Positions 29,101-40,991 of a stretch of 64,000 nucleotides of DNA are shown here, in pieces. Numbering within the stretch: position 1 is the stretch's first letter; every line of letters begins with the position of its first letter. The stretch is from NCBI GenBank assembly GCA_023376005.1, contig CM042181.1, positions 18,025,228-18,089,227 of the forward strand. Direction: 5' to 3'. A program made the position numbers and the translations under genes. Origin of the DNA: Doryteuthis pealeii (Eukaryota > Mollusca > Cephalopoda > Myopsida > Loliginidae). The notes beneath the pieces are model-generated. The model saw nothing but the letters and a program-made list of their open reading frames with translations, searched no databases and was not told where the DNA came from.

Positions 29101-29414
29101 ACTTTGAAAAAAATGTTTTATTTTTTATTTTTAAATTAATTCTGTTTGGCAAAGGATGCATATGTCTTCAAAAAACCATTTTAATATATATGGTAGAGTC
29201 TTTTAAATTTTTATCCAACATAATATAAAGGTGGATGGTGTTGTTTCTCTGTCGAAAAATCATTTTTTTACTGTTGAAATATTAGATATCTTTGCAAATA
29301 ATTGCGGAATTGATTCTCAGGGTGGATGTTGAGTATCTCCCCTCCATGCATTTAGGAAGAATTTTCTTTTATGGGGACATTGTTTGAAGATTTCTGATTT
29401 TTTATTTAAACTTC

Positions 29415-29450
<36 letters not shown>

Positions 29451-29760
29451 AGGAAATCAAGTTTTTTAATATCCTAAATTTTTCGGTAACACATAAGTTG
29501 CAGTATCTAGAGCCATTTGTGTAACATTTGGGATGATCTAAGATTTTCCACTCTATTTTGTGAGGCATATCTTTTTCTTTCAGCTCCCATATCCTTGTTG
29601 CAAGGGAAGTTGTTTCTCTTTTATCTTTCTTTCTGAAAGATTCTACGCCCATATGGAATCTTTCAGAGCTAAATATTAGCTCTTACAAACTGTGATTGAG
29701 CACTGTATTTTCTTTGTTTCATCGCAAAAAAATTTTGTTTTTACATATACCTATATATAT
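29100..29760. other. Unassigned sequence with a (TTA)n tract
   Basis: A trinucleotide repeat at about 29415-29450. A minus-strand open frame runs across it but shows no domain and poly-Asn from the repeat, so it is not called. Confidence 0.5.
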
Positions 29761-29791
29761 ATATATATAAGGATATCTACTGAGTCAGACG

Positions 29792-29828
29792 AACCTACTA
29801 TTAGTTTCGCATAAAGCTCTTCAGGGCT
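29792..29828 (-). ncRNA. Hammerhead ribozyme motif
   Basis: Minus strand: stem I AGCC/GGTT, CTGAAGA, GC/GC stem II, GAA, stem III ACTATTAGT or its complement, H17 = A. Same family as 27484-27520. Confidence 0.65.
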
Positions 29829-29914
29829 AAAATCTGACTCTAAAATCTAACAAATTAGCTTCTCCTAGCGGTTATATGAATATATATATATCTTATATAC
29901 ATATATATGCATAT

Positions 29915-30110
29915 AAATTGTTTTTTCTTTTGGCCAAATACTATACCAATAGATTTTTTTGTTGGTACGAATATCTTGGTCTTTTCTTTTTTTCAAAAAA
30001 TTTTTTTCTTCCTGGTTGATGTTTGGTAGTATATTTTTACAATCAAACTCTCTGCCGGGTTTTTTCTCTCCGCAAGGATCTACCAACACGCTTGGTATAT
30101 TAAATTATAT
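29915..30110 (+). repeat. Interspersed repeat R3
   Basis: Second copy of 27640-27830, ending GGTATATTAAATTATATA. Confidence 0.75.
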
Positions 30111-30129
30111 ATATATATATATATATTTT

Positions 30130-30640
30130 AATTATTTTTTTTCTGATAATTATTTTATCTCCATTCAAGGAAATGTGTTATGATATCTTGTCAGTTTTTA
30201 TTCATTTCATAATTCATTTTCATTTTTATTCATTTTTATTCATTTGTTATTTTTTTATTTGATAAGACCAAATTGACCTACTTATTATGTTTTTTTTTTT
30301 CAAGATTTTCGACGTTGTTATTCCCGTTACTGACACTATGTACATTCGATGATACAAATTGGCGAGATATTACTTTTCAAGAACCTATATCTTTTTAAGT
30401 TGATAAAGTTAACACGATTTTTTAATTTCAATAACGTCATTCCCTGCTGAAATTGTGGGCAAAGGAATCAGGATCAAGGCAGATCGCTCTAAGCTGATCA
30501 AAGTTCATTTGGTTTGGTTTGTTTTACGGCATATCAACTTCAGTGGGTCATTTAATGCTGATAAAGTTTTGAAATAAATCAATTCTTAAATGGATAATGC
30601 AATTTTTTTATAAATACATTTTTCTATTTAACCTATAGAT
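30130..30640. other. Unassigned AT-rich stretch
   Basis: Short Helitron-like words occur near 30400. 30505-30545 resembles a LINE 3' end (TTTACGGCATATCAAC). Nothing firm. Confidence 0.4.
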
Positions 30641-30644
30641 GGGA

Positions 30645-30893
30645 CCCTAACAGGTACTACCACTCCAGGTCAGAGTGGACCAGAGAGCAATGGTGATGAA
30701 GGGGTGCTCCACATTCCCCAAACCTCCAAAACTGGAACCTCACCATCAGATACAGTTTAACATCATTCCCAGGACATGTAGACCCGCAGCCACCGCCTTC
30801 TAGCACCCATATGATAAAAAGGGGTTGGGGCTTGCCATAAGGGCAATAGGGTTGGGAAAATCATATAGGTGCTAGGGCTTGACGTGACAGTGA
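30645..30893 (-). repeat. Interspersed repeat R1
   Basis: Inverse copy of 14166-14420. The following stretch to 31350 is GC-richer and unassigned. Confidence 0.8.
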
Positions 30894-31358
30894 TTGATCG
30901 GAGGGGGCCTCTCCGACCGCCCATCTAGCCCAAGATAGGGCCAAAGTGGAGTATTGCATGTCATGAACTGCTCATCCACCTGGGCTCTATCCTTAAGCAT
31001 CACGGGTCGCCACCTACGGCCAACAGGTGGCCACATTGGGGGAGTCTTACCCCTCTGCAGAGGTGCAGTTGGTGCATTCTAACGCCCTAGCCGACAGGGC
31101 GGAAGTTCATTTGGACAAAAATTAGCAGACCAATATTGAACACAAGCTGGTTGTATTCCGAGGAATGTACAAAAGACTCGCAGGCAAAGATGTTGTCTTT
31201 GAATTTCCTGATTATGTTCTGTAAATGAGAACACATGCAAAAAAAAAAAAAAAAAACGCCCATTGAAATTTATATTGAGCACTCTACCAATAATTCTGCC
31301 TTTGGTACGCCATTCCAGCAAAAACTGAAACAGTGACCATCCCACTCTATAGTATATA

Positions 31359-31999
31359 TCTTATTATAATGGAAATTGTGGGTTTTTCTGTCTGTAACCG
31401 AAACTATATTACTATACAAGTCACAATTTCCTTTGTTATTTACATCACATTCTCCATGATTTTATTTTTAATTTAAACCTCAATTATTAATAAAATTGTT
31501 ATACATCATTAAGACTGTTGACCATATCTACATACTAATAATACGCAATTGTATTTATATATACAACAAAATATCGGTTTATAGTGTGAATGGGAAGGCT
31601 AATTTGCATATTGATTTTAAAATTTTGATTTTAATAAATATATGCTTAGTATTATTGATTTCTAATTGTTTGGTTTTATCTTATTGAATATGAGCAAAAA
31701 TCTCGGGGATACATCTTAACAGAAATCTATTAACATAAAGAAATAACTGTAATTTTATTATTTTCTTCCTATTTTAACTAAATAGTTGAATTAGGAGAAT
31801 TTACCACTGAAAGACGGGAGTAAGGGAAAATGGTGGAACAGTTAGTTTCAAAGTTGTTCTATTTTCCGATTATACCCCCTCTGTTCCAAATATTTTTATC
31901 TGAATTCTTATTCAGTTTCATTAGCCTTTCTAATTTAACATGATATTTTATTATATTAAAACTTAAATACTTGCACCCGGAGGGTACATATATTTGCTA

Positions 32000-32000
<1 letters not shown>
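31359..32000 (+). mobile_element. Non-autonomous Helitron, family A
   Basis: A|TCTTATTATAATGG start; ends with the GGA-loop hairpin and TTTGCTAG before T. Confidence 0.85.
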
Positions 32001-32034
<34 letters not shown>

Positions 32035-32338
32035 ATAATGAAAAAACAAAGGATGTTTACAACTGCATGGGCTCATCAGGAGAGAATGTGCAAACCGTTT
32101 CGGGGCCTACCTCTCGACGGTTTAAAAAGCAACACCGGCCCTTCCTCACTGATATGAGGACCCTCGCAATATCATATATCAGTGAGGTAGGGCCGGTGTT
32201 GCTTTTTAAACCATCGAGAGGTAGGCCCCGAAACGGTTTGCACATTCTCTCCTGATGAGCCCATGCAGTTGTAAACATCCTTTGTTTTTTCATTATATCA
32301 TATTCACACTGTCGGATTAATTCCATTTTATTTTCACA
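32001..32338. repeat. Foldback element between two Helitrons
   Basis: (TA)n, then arms of about 120 bp (32038-32158 and 32165-32292) with AAGCAACACCGGCCCTTCC inside, then the CACACTGTCGGATTAA end motif. A fragment of the same family is at 63365-63720. Confidence 0.85.
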
Positions 32339-32991
32339 TCTTATTATAATGGAGATTGTGTGTTTTTCTGTCTGTAACCGAAACTATATTCCTACTCAAG
32401 TCACAATTCTCTTAGTTATTGACATCACATTCTCCATGATTTTATTTTTATTAACCTCAATTATTAATAAAATTGTCTTACATTATTAATACTGTTAACC
32501 ATGTCTACATACTGACAACATGCAATTATATTTATATATACAACAAAATAGCGGTTTACAGTGTGAACGGGAAGGCTAATTTGCATATTAATATTAAAAA
32601 ATCGAATTTAATAAATATGTGCTTAGTATTATTGATTTCTAATTGTTTGGTTTTATTTTAATGAATATAAGTAAAAATCTCTTCAATGAATCTTAAATGA
32701 AATCCATAAGCAAGATAAAATAACTGTCATTTTATTCTTTACTTTCTCTTTTAACTAAATACTTAAATTAGAAAAAATAACAATGAAAGACGAGAGTGAT
32801 GGAAGAGTAAGTTTCAGTTGTTCCATTTTTTATTATACTCCTTCTGTTTCAAATATTTTATTATACTCCCTCTGTTTCAAATCTTTTTATCTGTATTCTT
32901 ATTTAGTTTCATTAGCCTTTCTAATTTAATACAATATTTTATTACATTAAAACTTAAATACTTGCACCCGGAGGGTGCATATATTTGCTAG
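32339..32991 (+). mobile_element. Non-autonomous Helitron, family A
   Basis: Starts A|TCTTATTATAATGG; ends TGCACCC-GGA-GGGTGCA hairpin and GCTAG before T. A 30-bp internal duplication (TTATACTCC) is visible near 32850. Confidence 0.85.
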
Positions 32992-33009
32992 TATATATAT
33001 ATATATATA

Positions 33010-33260
33010 TTGGTAAAGAAAAAGGCTTACAAATCGGTCGTTTTTTGGTTATAGATCTATTTCTACCCTAAGGTATTTGTGCATACCTATGAGTTTCATC
33101 AGACTGCTAAATTTATTGAAAACGGTAAACAGAAAATTCATGGGGCTTTAAATACAATTTTTTTTTGGAAGGCCTAAAAGGTTTCATATCAATTCTTCTC
33201 ATCACCTTTGGCAGAAATAGATCTATATCCGATTTTTAAGTCTTTTTCTTGACCCATTTT
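33010..33260. repeat. Foldback element, possible degraded hammerhead
   Basis: AAAAAGGCTTACAAATCGG ... AGAAATAGATCTAT mirrored near 33205-33250. The minus strand has CTGATGA and GAAATAGATCTATA, but stem I is not convincing. Confidence 0.6.
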
Positions 33261-33299
33261 ATTGCTCTGTTCATATACATATATATATATGTATGTGTA

Positions 33300-33790
33300 T
33301 ATATATCTTTGAGAATCTGTGTTATGCTTCACTGATACGTGGTTCAAATTTAACTGACCTAAAAAAAAATGTAAAAGTTTTTAAATAAAATAACTGGTGC
33401 ATTATATCTTTTATTCATTATTTCATTAAATTAGGTTAATTCCCTGATTTTTTGGTATTTTTTTCTTTCTTTCGGCGGGTGACATATGATGGTGGAATTT
33501 AGGTCTGTTACGTTCAATTTAACTGAAGACTGGCTGTTGTCCATGTTGCAGGTCTCTCCTTCTTTGAAAGGAAAGGACAACTTGGCATCAGTGTCGCTAC
33601 TGGAAAGTATTACAAAGGATTTTACTATAGAAGAATTAGATTGACATGTATCACTATAGGGATAGCATCATCAGAATGAATTTATTCTTCCACAAATAAT
33701 TGTTCATTTTTGTAGAATAATAAATTCATTCTGATGGCTTGATCACTTTAGCAAAATATGTGAATCTGATTTTTCATACTGTCTTCCTTG
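33300..33790. other. Unassigned stretch
   Basis: Contains a small hairpin at about 33670-33742 (ATCAGAATGAATTTATTCT mirrored). No gene seen. Confidence 0.4.
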
Positions 33791-33791
33791 G

Positions 33792-34050
33792 GGCCGGGTT
33801 AACTCAGTCGGTAGAGCGTTCGGCTAGAAACCACACGGTTCCTAGTTCGGTGTCAGCCCTCGCTAACTCAGCATATGAGTAGCACAGGGATCTGTGCAGT
33901 AAAGTAAGGAGCTGATTGTAGGTGTGGCGCTCCACCTAAGATGCTTAAATAATCTCCTTGGTCTAGCACTAGTGAAAAGGGGATAGACTCCCTTGCTGAT
34001 TGGCTGATACCAACTTTAGGCCACTCCAATGACTTTACTTTACTTACTTA
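33792..34050 (+). repeat. tRNA-derived SINE, family A
   Basis: Full-length, B-box altered (GTTCGGTGTC). Ends in an ACTT-rich tail. Confidence 0.8.
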
Positions 34051-34150
34051 TATATAAATTAATATTCTATTCGTGTTTATCTTTCAGTAGTTGATTTTGC
34101 TAACTAGATTATATACTACAAATATCATTACTAATTATTTAAAGTTAAGT

Positions 34151-34460
34151 GAGGCGTGTGGTCTAATGGTTAGAGTCGTAGGAAATGGACTCGTCAACGC
34201 GAGTTCAATTCTTGGATGAAGCCGTTAGCATTTCACATGGCGCTAATACCCTTGGGAAAGGTATGAAACCTACTCTCCTTCCAACTATGGGCAAATAGCA
34301 GGGCAGACTGGACTCTTTAATCTGGGCTAGGTAACCAGTCTAGGAGAAGGAAAACTCCGCCTCAGATGCTGAAATAATCTCCTTGGTCTAGCGCTAGTGA
34401 AAAGAGGATAGACTCCCTCGCTGTATGACTGATACCGACATTAGGCCACCCCGATGACTT
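34151..34460 (+). repeat. Chimeric SINE (B head and body, A tail)
   Basis: Begins as family B (GTGTGGTCTAATGGTTAGAG) and switches at about 34366, within GGAAAACTC, to the family A tail (CTCAGATGCTGAAATAATCT), ending in the A-type ACTT tail. Confidence 0.8.
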
Positions 34461-34496
34461 TACTTACTTATATATTATTATATATATAAATCCTGG

Positions 34497-34715
34497 ACAT
34501 GGTAATTGTATTTCACTTAGCGCTAATACCCTTGGGAAAGGTATGAATCCTACTCTCCCTCCAGCTATGGATAAATAGCAGGGCAGACTGGGCTCTTTAA
34601 CTTTGGTTAGGCAACCGGTCTAGGAGAAGGAAAACTCTGAATTCAAACCTGTTGAACTCCGCTAAGAAATTGACCTTGTGTCGCATCCTGCTCGTGCGGA
34701 GGGGTTGGTAAATAT
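34497..34715 (+). repeat. SINE family B, 5' truncated
   Basis: Begins at the GCGCTAATACCCTTGGG block and ends with the family 3' end and (TA)n. Confidence 0.85.
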
Positions 34716-35136
34716 ATATATTATTATTATAAACCTTTCCTACTGAGTTTTTTATTGAAGTTTATCTTTCAAAAATTAATTTAAAACCGGACGGAGGGTG
34801 TTTTTTTTTGTCATGGTGACGTCATTCGTAGGTGTGTTATTTCGATGATAAGTTACTAAACTTGAAGATATTGAAATTAGAAATTGTGTTAACTTTATCA
34901 ACTTCAAAAGATATAGGTTAACATGTGTTAACTTGTGTTGAAATAAGTTACAATTACATTCAATTAATATTTCGCTTCTGTTAGTTTAAATAAATTTTTA
35001 TTCTGATAAAACCTTTAAGACCAACAGAGGAAATAAATGAATGGAGTGTAACTTTCTGTGTTTGTTATTCAATTTTTTCCATAACTTTTCCTCACATTTT
35101 GTTGTATTTTTTCAAATCAGCTATTTTCTTCATATA
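34716..35136. other. Unassigned sequence
   Basis: GGACGGAGGGTG near 34790 resembles a Helitron 3' hairpin, but the ends were not found. Confidence 0.4.
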
Positions 35137-37400
35137 TCTATTAATAATGGAGATTCGCTTCCGGTTTTTGTCTGTGTGATACTATAATGGAAGGAGAACA
35201 TGGTCAGAATAGATAAATAAATAAATGAATAAAAATAGAATATGTTAAAGCCCAGGCATAGGTAAATGGGTGGGTAGTTGTCCTTTTACGGACACAAAAG
35301 ATTGGGCCGTGAGGTTTAAGGGAATTATACGGCCGCCGTGAAGTTAAGTCACTTAGTGATGATATCTTCATGCATCTAGGTATTAAAAGCAAAAAGGCTA
35401 TTTTTATGTGGAAATCTGTTTTGAAGAAATTAATGGTCGAAATATTGAAGACGTGAAGTCCGAAGAAAGAAATAATTGCTTTAATTTTAAGGGATAATGC
35501 AGTCAGAAAATCTGCTTTGAATTTAAGTGCCGAGCATCTGAGTATCTATAAAGAATGAATATGTGATACTATAATGGAAGGAGAACATAGGTTAAATTGA
35601 AAAAAATTTGTTGAAAAAAAATTGAGTATCTATAAAGAATGAATATGTGATACTATAATGGAAGGAGAACATGGTCAGAATAGATAAATAAATAAATGAA
35701 TAAAAATAGAATATGTTAAAGCCCAGGCATAGGTAAATGGGTGGGTGGTTGTCCTTTTTACATACACAAAAGATTAGGCTGTAAGGTTTGAGAGGGTTAT
35801 AGGACCACTGTGAAATGGGACCAGTTGGTGATATCTTTAGGCATCTAGGTACTAAAAGCAAAAGGGATTTTTTTGAGAAAATCTCTTTTGAAAAAATTAA
35901 TGGTCGACGTATTGAAAACAAATGGGTGGGTGTTTGTCCTTTTTACCAGTTGGTGATATCTTTAGGCATCTAGGTACTAATGTTACGTTGTAATATTCAC
36001 GGCACTAAAACGATACATGCACCGTAGTCCTTTTTTCTTTCTTGGTACTAAAACTCCGATAAAAAATCATAACACGAGAAACATGTCGTCACAACTCCCA
36101 GCCTTTATTAACGTGCTCGTCTAGTGGCTTCTACCAGGGAGGAGGAGAGGCAGAGAGAACGAGAGAGAGAGAACACTACTAGATTACTGGGCTCTCATCA
36201 GGTCTGTGCCCCACGACGGACGCCGGCAAAAAGAGGACGAACCCTTTCTTCCTTCCCCCACGTCACCACGTGACTTCCGGTCAACACCCAACTTCCGGTC
36301 AACACCCGACTTCCGCTTGCCCCTCAATTCTTCGTTCGGGGTCACGCTACGGTCAAAACCATCGCTCTCCTCTTTTGGGTCATCACTATTTTTTAAGCCT
36401 TTGTTATTTATTCCTCCTCCTTCCATTAGCAGTTCTAGCTCACACAAGTCATCCTGCTACAACTAAAAGCAAAAGGGATTTTTTTGAGAAAATCTCTTTT
36501 GAAAAAATTAATAGTCGACGTATTGAAGACAAATGGGTGGGTGTTTGTCCTTTTTACCAGTTGGTGATATCTTTAGGCATCTAGGTACTAAAAGCAAAAG
36601 GGATTTTTTTGAGAAAATCTCTTTTGAAAAAATTAATGGTCGACGTATTGAAGACACTACGTCTGGAAAAAGATTTAATGACGTCTAGAAGTCAGCGATT
36701 GAATTTAAGTACTGGCCATCTGTGTGGTCCGGACCAGGGGGATGGTGGAGGAGAATTCTATATAAATTCAGCTAAACTCCAGCACTTAGGGAGTCAACCC
36801 CGGGCCCTAGAGGTGTTAATGTCGGTAGTATTAGTTAGCCCCGAATCCACAAGTGAAGCCAGTAGCCAGCGAGTTGAGATAGATTTCTAAAGTATCACAG
36901 AACCCCTTCTTCCATCCGCGTCTTGTTTACAAACTTTGTAGTTGTTGTTTGTTTTAATCCTTGTAAACCTGTTTTCTGACTCGTGCCCTTCAAATCTGCC
37001 CACACAGAATATCACGTTTGGGGTTCTAGACATTGTGCATTGAAGGTGCAGAGAGCAGAACAGGTTGTCTCACATCTGTAACAAAAACTACGTCACTGCT
37101 TGCGTCACATTACCCAAAATCATCATAACATAGAATAAATACACTCAAAATTTGAACATGCAACATTAGACAGTCCTCATTGTTTTTTAAAACAAGTTTT
37201 AATAAATACATGACTGGTATTATATATCTATATATAGTTTGTTTTATTTTAATACATATTTAAAGTTTACATTTCAAATTGTTTTATTTTTTAATCCTTT
37301 AATGAATTTGATGATTTTACTTACTTAGGGTACAAACTCGCTGACATCGCGCTAAGGGAAATACAATTACCACGTCCAGGATTTGAACTTGTGGCGATAT
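35137..37400 (+). mobile_element. Helitron-like composite with internal duplications
   Basis: Starts A|TCTATTAATAATGGAGATT, the family B 5' end. The interior has repeated blocks (TACTATAATGGAAGGAGAAC twice; CTCTTTTGAAAAAATTAATG three times). 37070-37355 matches family B in plus orientation, but the CTAG end is lost to a SINE junction. Interrupted by the solo LTR at 35981-36461. Short open frames carry no known domain. Confidence 0.6.
35981..36461. mobile_element. Solo LTR
   Basis: 481 bp from TGTTACGTTGTAATATTC to CATCCTGCTACA, with TG...CA ends and an exact 5-bp target duplication ACTAA (35976-35980 and 36462-36466). It splits a sequence that is uninterrupted in neighbouring duplicate blocks. 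GC-rich compared with its surroundings and carries a short direct repeat (CTTCCGGTCAACACCC). Confidence 0.85.
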
Positions 37401-37416
37401 ATATATAATAATATAT

Positions 37417-37668
37417 AAGTAAGTAAAGTCATCGGGGTGGCCTAATGTCGGTATCAGTCATACAGCGAGGGAGTCTATCCTCTTTTCACTAGTGCTAGAC
37501 CAAGGAGATTATTTTAGCATCTGAGGCGGAGCGCCACATCTATTTCAGCTCCTCACTTTACCGCACAAATCCCTGTGCTACTCATATGCTGAGTTGGCGA
37601 GGGCCGGTATTGAACCTGTAACCTTGGTTCCTAGCTGAATGCTCTACCGACTGAGCTAAACCAACCCT
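37417..37668 (-). repeat. tRNA-derived SINE, family A
   Basis: Inverse full-length copy. Its tRNA-like head (ACCGACTGAGCTAAACC on the plus strand) continues into the 65-bp tandem repeat. Confidence 0.85.
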
Positions 37669-37998
37669 ATATAATAATATATAATAAGATTATATCTATT
37701 GTACATGTCACGACTGAGCTAAACCAACCCTATAAATAATAATATATAATAAGATTATATCTATTGTACATGTCACGACTGAGCTAAACCAACCCTATAA
37801 ATAATAATATATAATAAGATTATATCTATTGTACATGTCACGACTGAGCTAAACCAACCCTATAAATAATAATATATAATAAGATTATATCTATTGTACA
37901 TGTCACGACTGAGCTAAACCAACCCACATGTCATGACTGAGCTAAACCAACCCTATATAATAATAATATATAATAAGATTATATCTATTGTACATGTC
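37648..37998. repeat. 65-bp tandem repeat built on a SINE head
   Basis: Five to six units of CGACTGAGCTAAACCAACCC followed by an AT-rich part and TTGTACATGTCA. Each unit includes the A-box region of the SINE. The last unit ends at the start of the open frame at 38004. Confidence 0.9.
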
Positions 37999-38024
37999 AC
38001 GAAGTGTCTGTCAATATTTTCAAG

Positions 38025-38390
38025 ACACTTGCTAGTCGCATGGATCCTGAGTGGCTAGGCAATTTACTCTCCAAGAAAAAAGAAATATTTCAGAAAAAAA
38101 CACAGAATGTTTTCTTTCAACAAGAATATAAAAAAAAAAAATTACAATTTGTGAAGTATATGCAAAAGTCGAAATCTCCCGATTCACTAATACAAGGAAG
38201 TGGTTACCTAAAACGGAATGACCATTTTAACATATATCTGCGCACAATCGGAGTTCCGCAATTCGAATATCATCCAATTGAAGTGAAAACAACTCCAATT
38301 GATCCAACTTGGACCGCCGATCTCTATAAAACGAACAGCTTTGAAAGGCACCGACAGTCAGAGCTTTTAGCAAAAACGAAGGACACATGA
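38025..38390 (+). CDS. Unrecognised protein, probable terminal exon
   Basis: The open frame 38004-38390 (stop TGA) can begin at an acceptor-like TATTTTCAAG (38024, phase 0) or at ATG 38040. Residues from the ATG: MDPEWLGNLLSKKKEIFQKK, later YLRTIGVPQFEYHPIEVKTT and a C-terminal ERHRQSELLAKTKDT. Lysine-rich, no signal peptide or membrane segment. Varied wobble bases and CpG use resemble the ASB exons rather than the repeats. I do not recognise the family. Upstream exons were not found, and the 65-bp array abuts the frame. Confidence 0.5.
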   Translation, partial: TLASRMDPEWLGNLLSKKKEIFQKKTQNVFFQQEYKKKKLQFVKYMQKSKSPDSLIQGSGYLKRNDHFNIYLRTIGVPQFEYHPIEVKTTPIDPTWTADLYKTNSFERHRQSELLAKTKDT

Positions 38391-38860
38391 TCACACCCCA
38401 ACTTACCCAAACCTGACCTCACCAGGCAGTCAAATCAACAAGTCAACTAAACATTTCTAAATCACTCGACGACTACTAAAACACAATATTTTGGACATTT
38501 TACGGACTCAATATATAACTATATTTATCCTGTATTCTCTTTTATAAGAAATCTATGTTTTGTTCATCATATTTATATAACACTTTGTTTTTTTTTGTTT
38601 TTTTAAACAGACGCGTGCAAACACATAAAAGTTCATGAACAGAAAAAAAAAAACCTTTTTTGTTAAAACATAATTTCCTCTTTTTTTTATTAATTCTTTC
38701 CTCTCCTTATTTTTCATTTCTCTTTCTTTTTCCTTTTAAATACGATTTTCAAGACAATTACTTCTTTGTTTTCTTTCCTTTTTTCAAATTAATTCAGTTT
38801 TTTTTCCCTCAATATTATAAAAATTATTGGTTACAAGGTGGGTGAGCAGAAGAGAAAATG
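38391..38860. other. Possible 3' UTR and T-rich sequence
   Basis: AT/T-rich, no clear AATAAA close to the stop. Nothing else recognised. Confidence 0.4.
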
Positions 38861-40060
38861 CAGATTATGACATTAAGGGACGAGAGTACAACGAAATCAA
38901 AATGCAACAGGTTTAATATATAAATGCACACAAAAAGGTACAACAAGAGAAGAAGAAAGTGTTCTGGTTTAGTTCGGACAAGCTTCGCGGGTTTAATAAC
39001 TTCTTTTAGAAGCTAGCGGCACCTCCTCGTTTAGGTATAAGCCGTAATGTTATTGTGGGTTTGTTTAGGGTATTTTAAGGTGTTTAAGGTAGTTTAAGGG
39101 TTGCAAAAGTTTATTCTGCTAGCAGCCTATTGACTGCAAAGGTATCAAAGTGTGAAGCTTATCCGTTGTTGCAAATTATCTCGTCGGCTCCCTCAGTTGT
39201 TATCCTGGTGATATTGGTAATTGGCTGTCAGCCGTCATGGGTCCCAAAAGACAGCAATCTCTCTTTAGAAGCCGGGTTTGTTAACATGGTAGAAAGGTCC
39301 GTCGTGAGTTTTTCTATCAGTAACCTAGTTCGTAGGGAGAGATAGAGCAAAGCTCTTACCTGTAGTAGTCAGAAGGATTCGCCAAGGGGAGAGAGAGGGA
39401 CGCGTGAGTGCCGGTCCCCGAACTGACCCTCAGAAGGGTTACAACTAGAAAGAGGAAGAATTACTAATGGTCAGGGCTATTTATAGAGATCACCCCTGAC
39501 GGTGATGATGATGGCTGCTGCTGCTACTGAGACAGTCCCCTAGGGGCATGAGCCAAGGCCCTCTAAGATATCTTAGAAGGCGCTGGCATAAGTCCGTAGT
39601 AGTAATATAAAATTTCAATAATATCTCTGATTTCTACAAACTTTTTCTTATTTCACAAATCCGTTTCCAAACAATCACTTTTCGTTTTTCTTTACTTTCC
39701 TTATTAATTCAGTTTTTTTATCAACAAATCTCTTTCTCCGGTTTCAACCGTTTGTTTCTCTATCGTCCGTCCGTCTCTCTATTCTATCTTATCTGTCTCT
39801 CTTCTCGTGTCCGTCCGTCTCTCTATTCTATCGCCTCTAAACTAAAAAAACGTCTCTTTTTTTCTCGTCTTTTCGCGGTTATTTTTTGAATCCAAACAAA
39901 CCTAAGGGAATTAACCCCCTTTTTTGCCAAGGGCAGCAACTCTTAACTTTGTCTTTATCATTTAAATTTTTATACTTTTTTCTTTTCTTTTCTAACAAAT
40001 AGACAACCCCCCTTGCTATTATTAAATGATATTCTGAGAAGTCTCAGGATATCATGACAG
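38860..40060 (-). mobile_element. Possible LTR or other retroelement piece
   Basis: The right end read on the minus strand begins TGTCATGATATCCTGAGACT, a typical LTR start, and the block is GC-richer. The other end and a target duplication were not found. Confidence 0.3.
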
Positions 40061-40319
40061 TACACAACATTAGATTTACCATATTTACCTGAAAATAGGA
40101 TGAGGCTTATTACTCAAAGTCAAGATCCTCCTCGCAGCGCCATATAAAGTACAAAAGGCATGGTTCAGACGTCAAGATGTGACACGATGGTTAAGTGAAA
40201 ATACGGTGAGAGATAATAGAATGCGATCAGTAAGATAAAGTTCAAGAGAGTCATTAAAAAGGTGTACAACCATCACGAAGTTGAACCGGTTAGAGATAAT
40301 ATCTTTAGGTGGCTAGTTT

Positions 40320-40830
40320 TAAGAGAAAATAGGTCTTGAAGAAATTGATGGTCTGAAAATTGGGGCCACTGAGACTGATAAAAAAGTAATGGCAATAATT
40401 TTAGGAGAAATGGCAGACACGAAGTCTGAGAAGAAAAGTAATTACCCGTTTCTGGATTGTCACATCCATGGGTGTGTGTAGGGGTGGAATTTGCATGTAT
40501 TCTGCCGGCTCAGGCCCCTTCAGCAGTTTCAGTCCGGCAGTCGTGGGTAATAGTTTCATCTCAGTAGCAGTAGATAGAAAAATATACAGGACCCACATCA
40601 ATGAAGCCAGCAATCGGCATTGACCTACGTGTCCTCTGTTTCACCATGAACTGCACAAAGTGTCACACCTTCCTCCTCCATTAATGTCCTGTTATCAAAC
40701 TTTGTGTTTTTTTCCTTGTGAACCTGTCTCTAGCTCGTACCCTTTGAATCAGCCAGCACAGAACATTACAACGTGGGGGTCATCGCCATTGTACAACAAA
40801 GATGCGCGGGGCAGACAAGGTATTCTCACA
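40320..40830 (+). repeat. Diverged copy of the 35.4-37.1-kb block
   Basis: Shares GAAGAAATTGATGGTC-like, TCAAACTTTGTGTTTT-like and AGCACAGAACAT-like segments with 35390-37070. Confidence 0.55.
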
Positions 40831-40991
40831 TGCAAATGGTCGCTTACATCGCTATATTTATACTATGTCCTGGTCAAGGGCAGATAACTCTGTTCAGCCT
40901 AGACACAAGGGCAGATCACTATATTGTGCTTATATAAATTGGTCGGCAGGCAAGGTATATAATCCCTACAATAGGATTATATGGGAGTAAG

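Noticed and set aside
29317..29652. 111-codon minus-strand frame with poly-Asn
   Set aside because: Runs across a trinucleotide repeat with no domain or splice context.
32040..32290. Hammerhead at the 32-kb foldback (CTGATGA and GAAAC both present)
   Set aside because: The order is GAAAC before CTGATGA and the would-be stem II strands do not pair, so no hammerhead topology fits.
36184..36584. Overlapping Pro/Ser-rich frames on both strands
   Set aside because: They lie inside the solo LTR and its flank and have no known domain or splice support.
36609..36890. 93-codon open frame
   Set aside because: Starts in a block repeated three times in the Helitron-like composite and has no recognisable motif.
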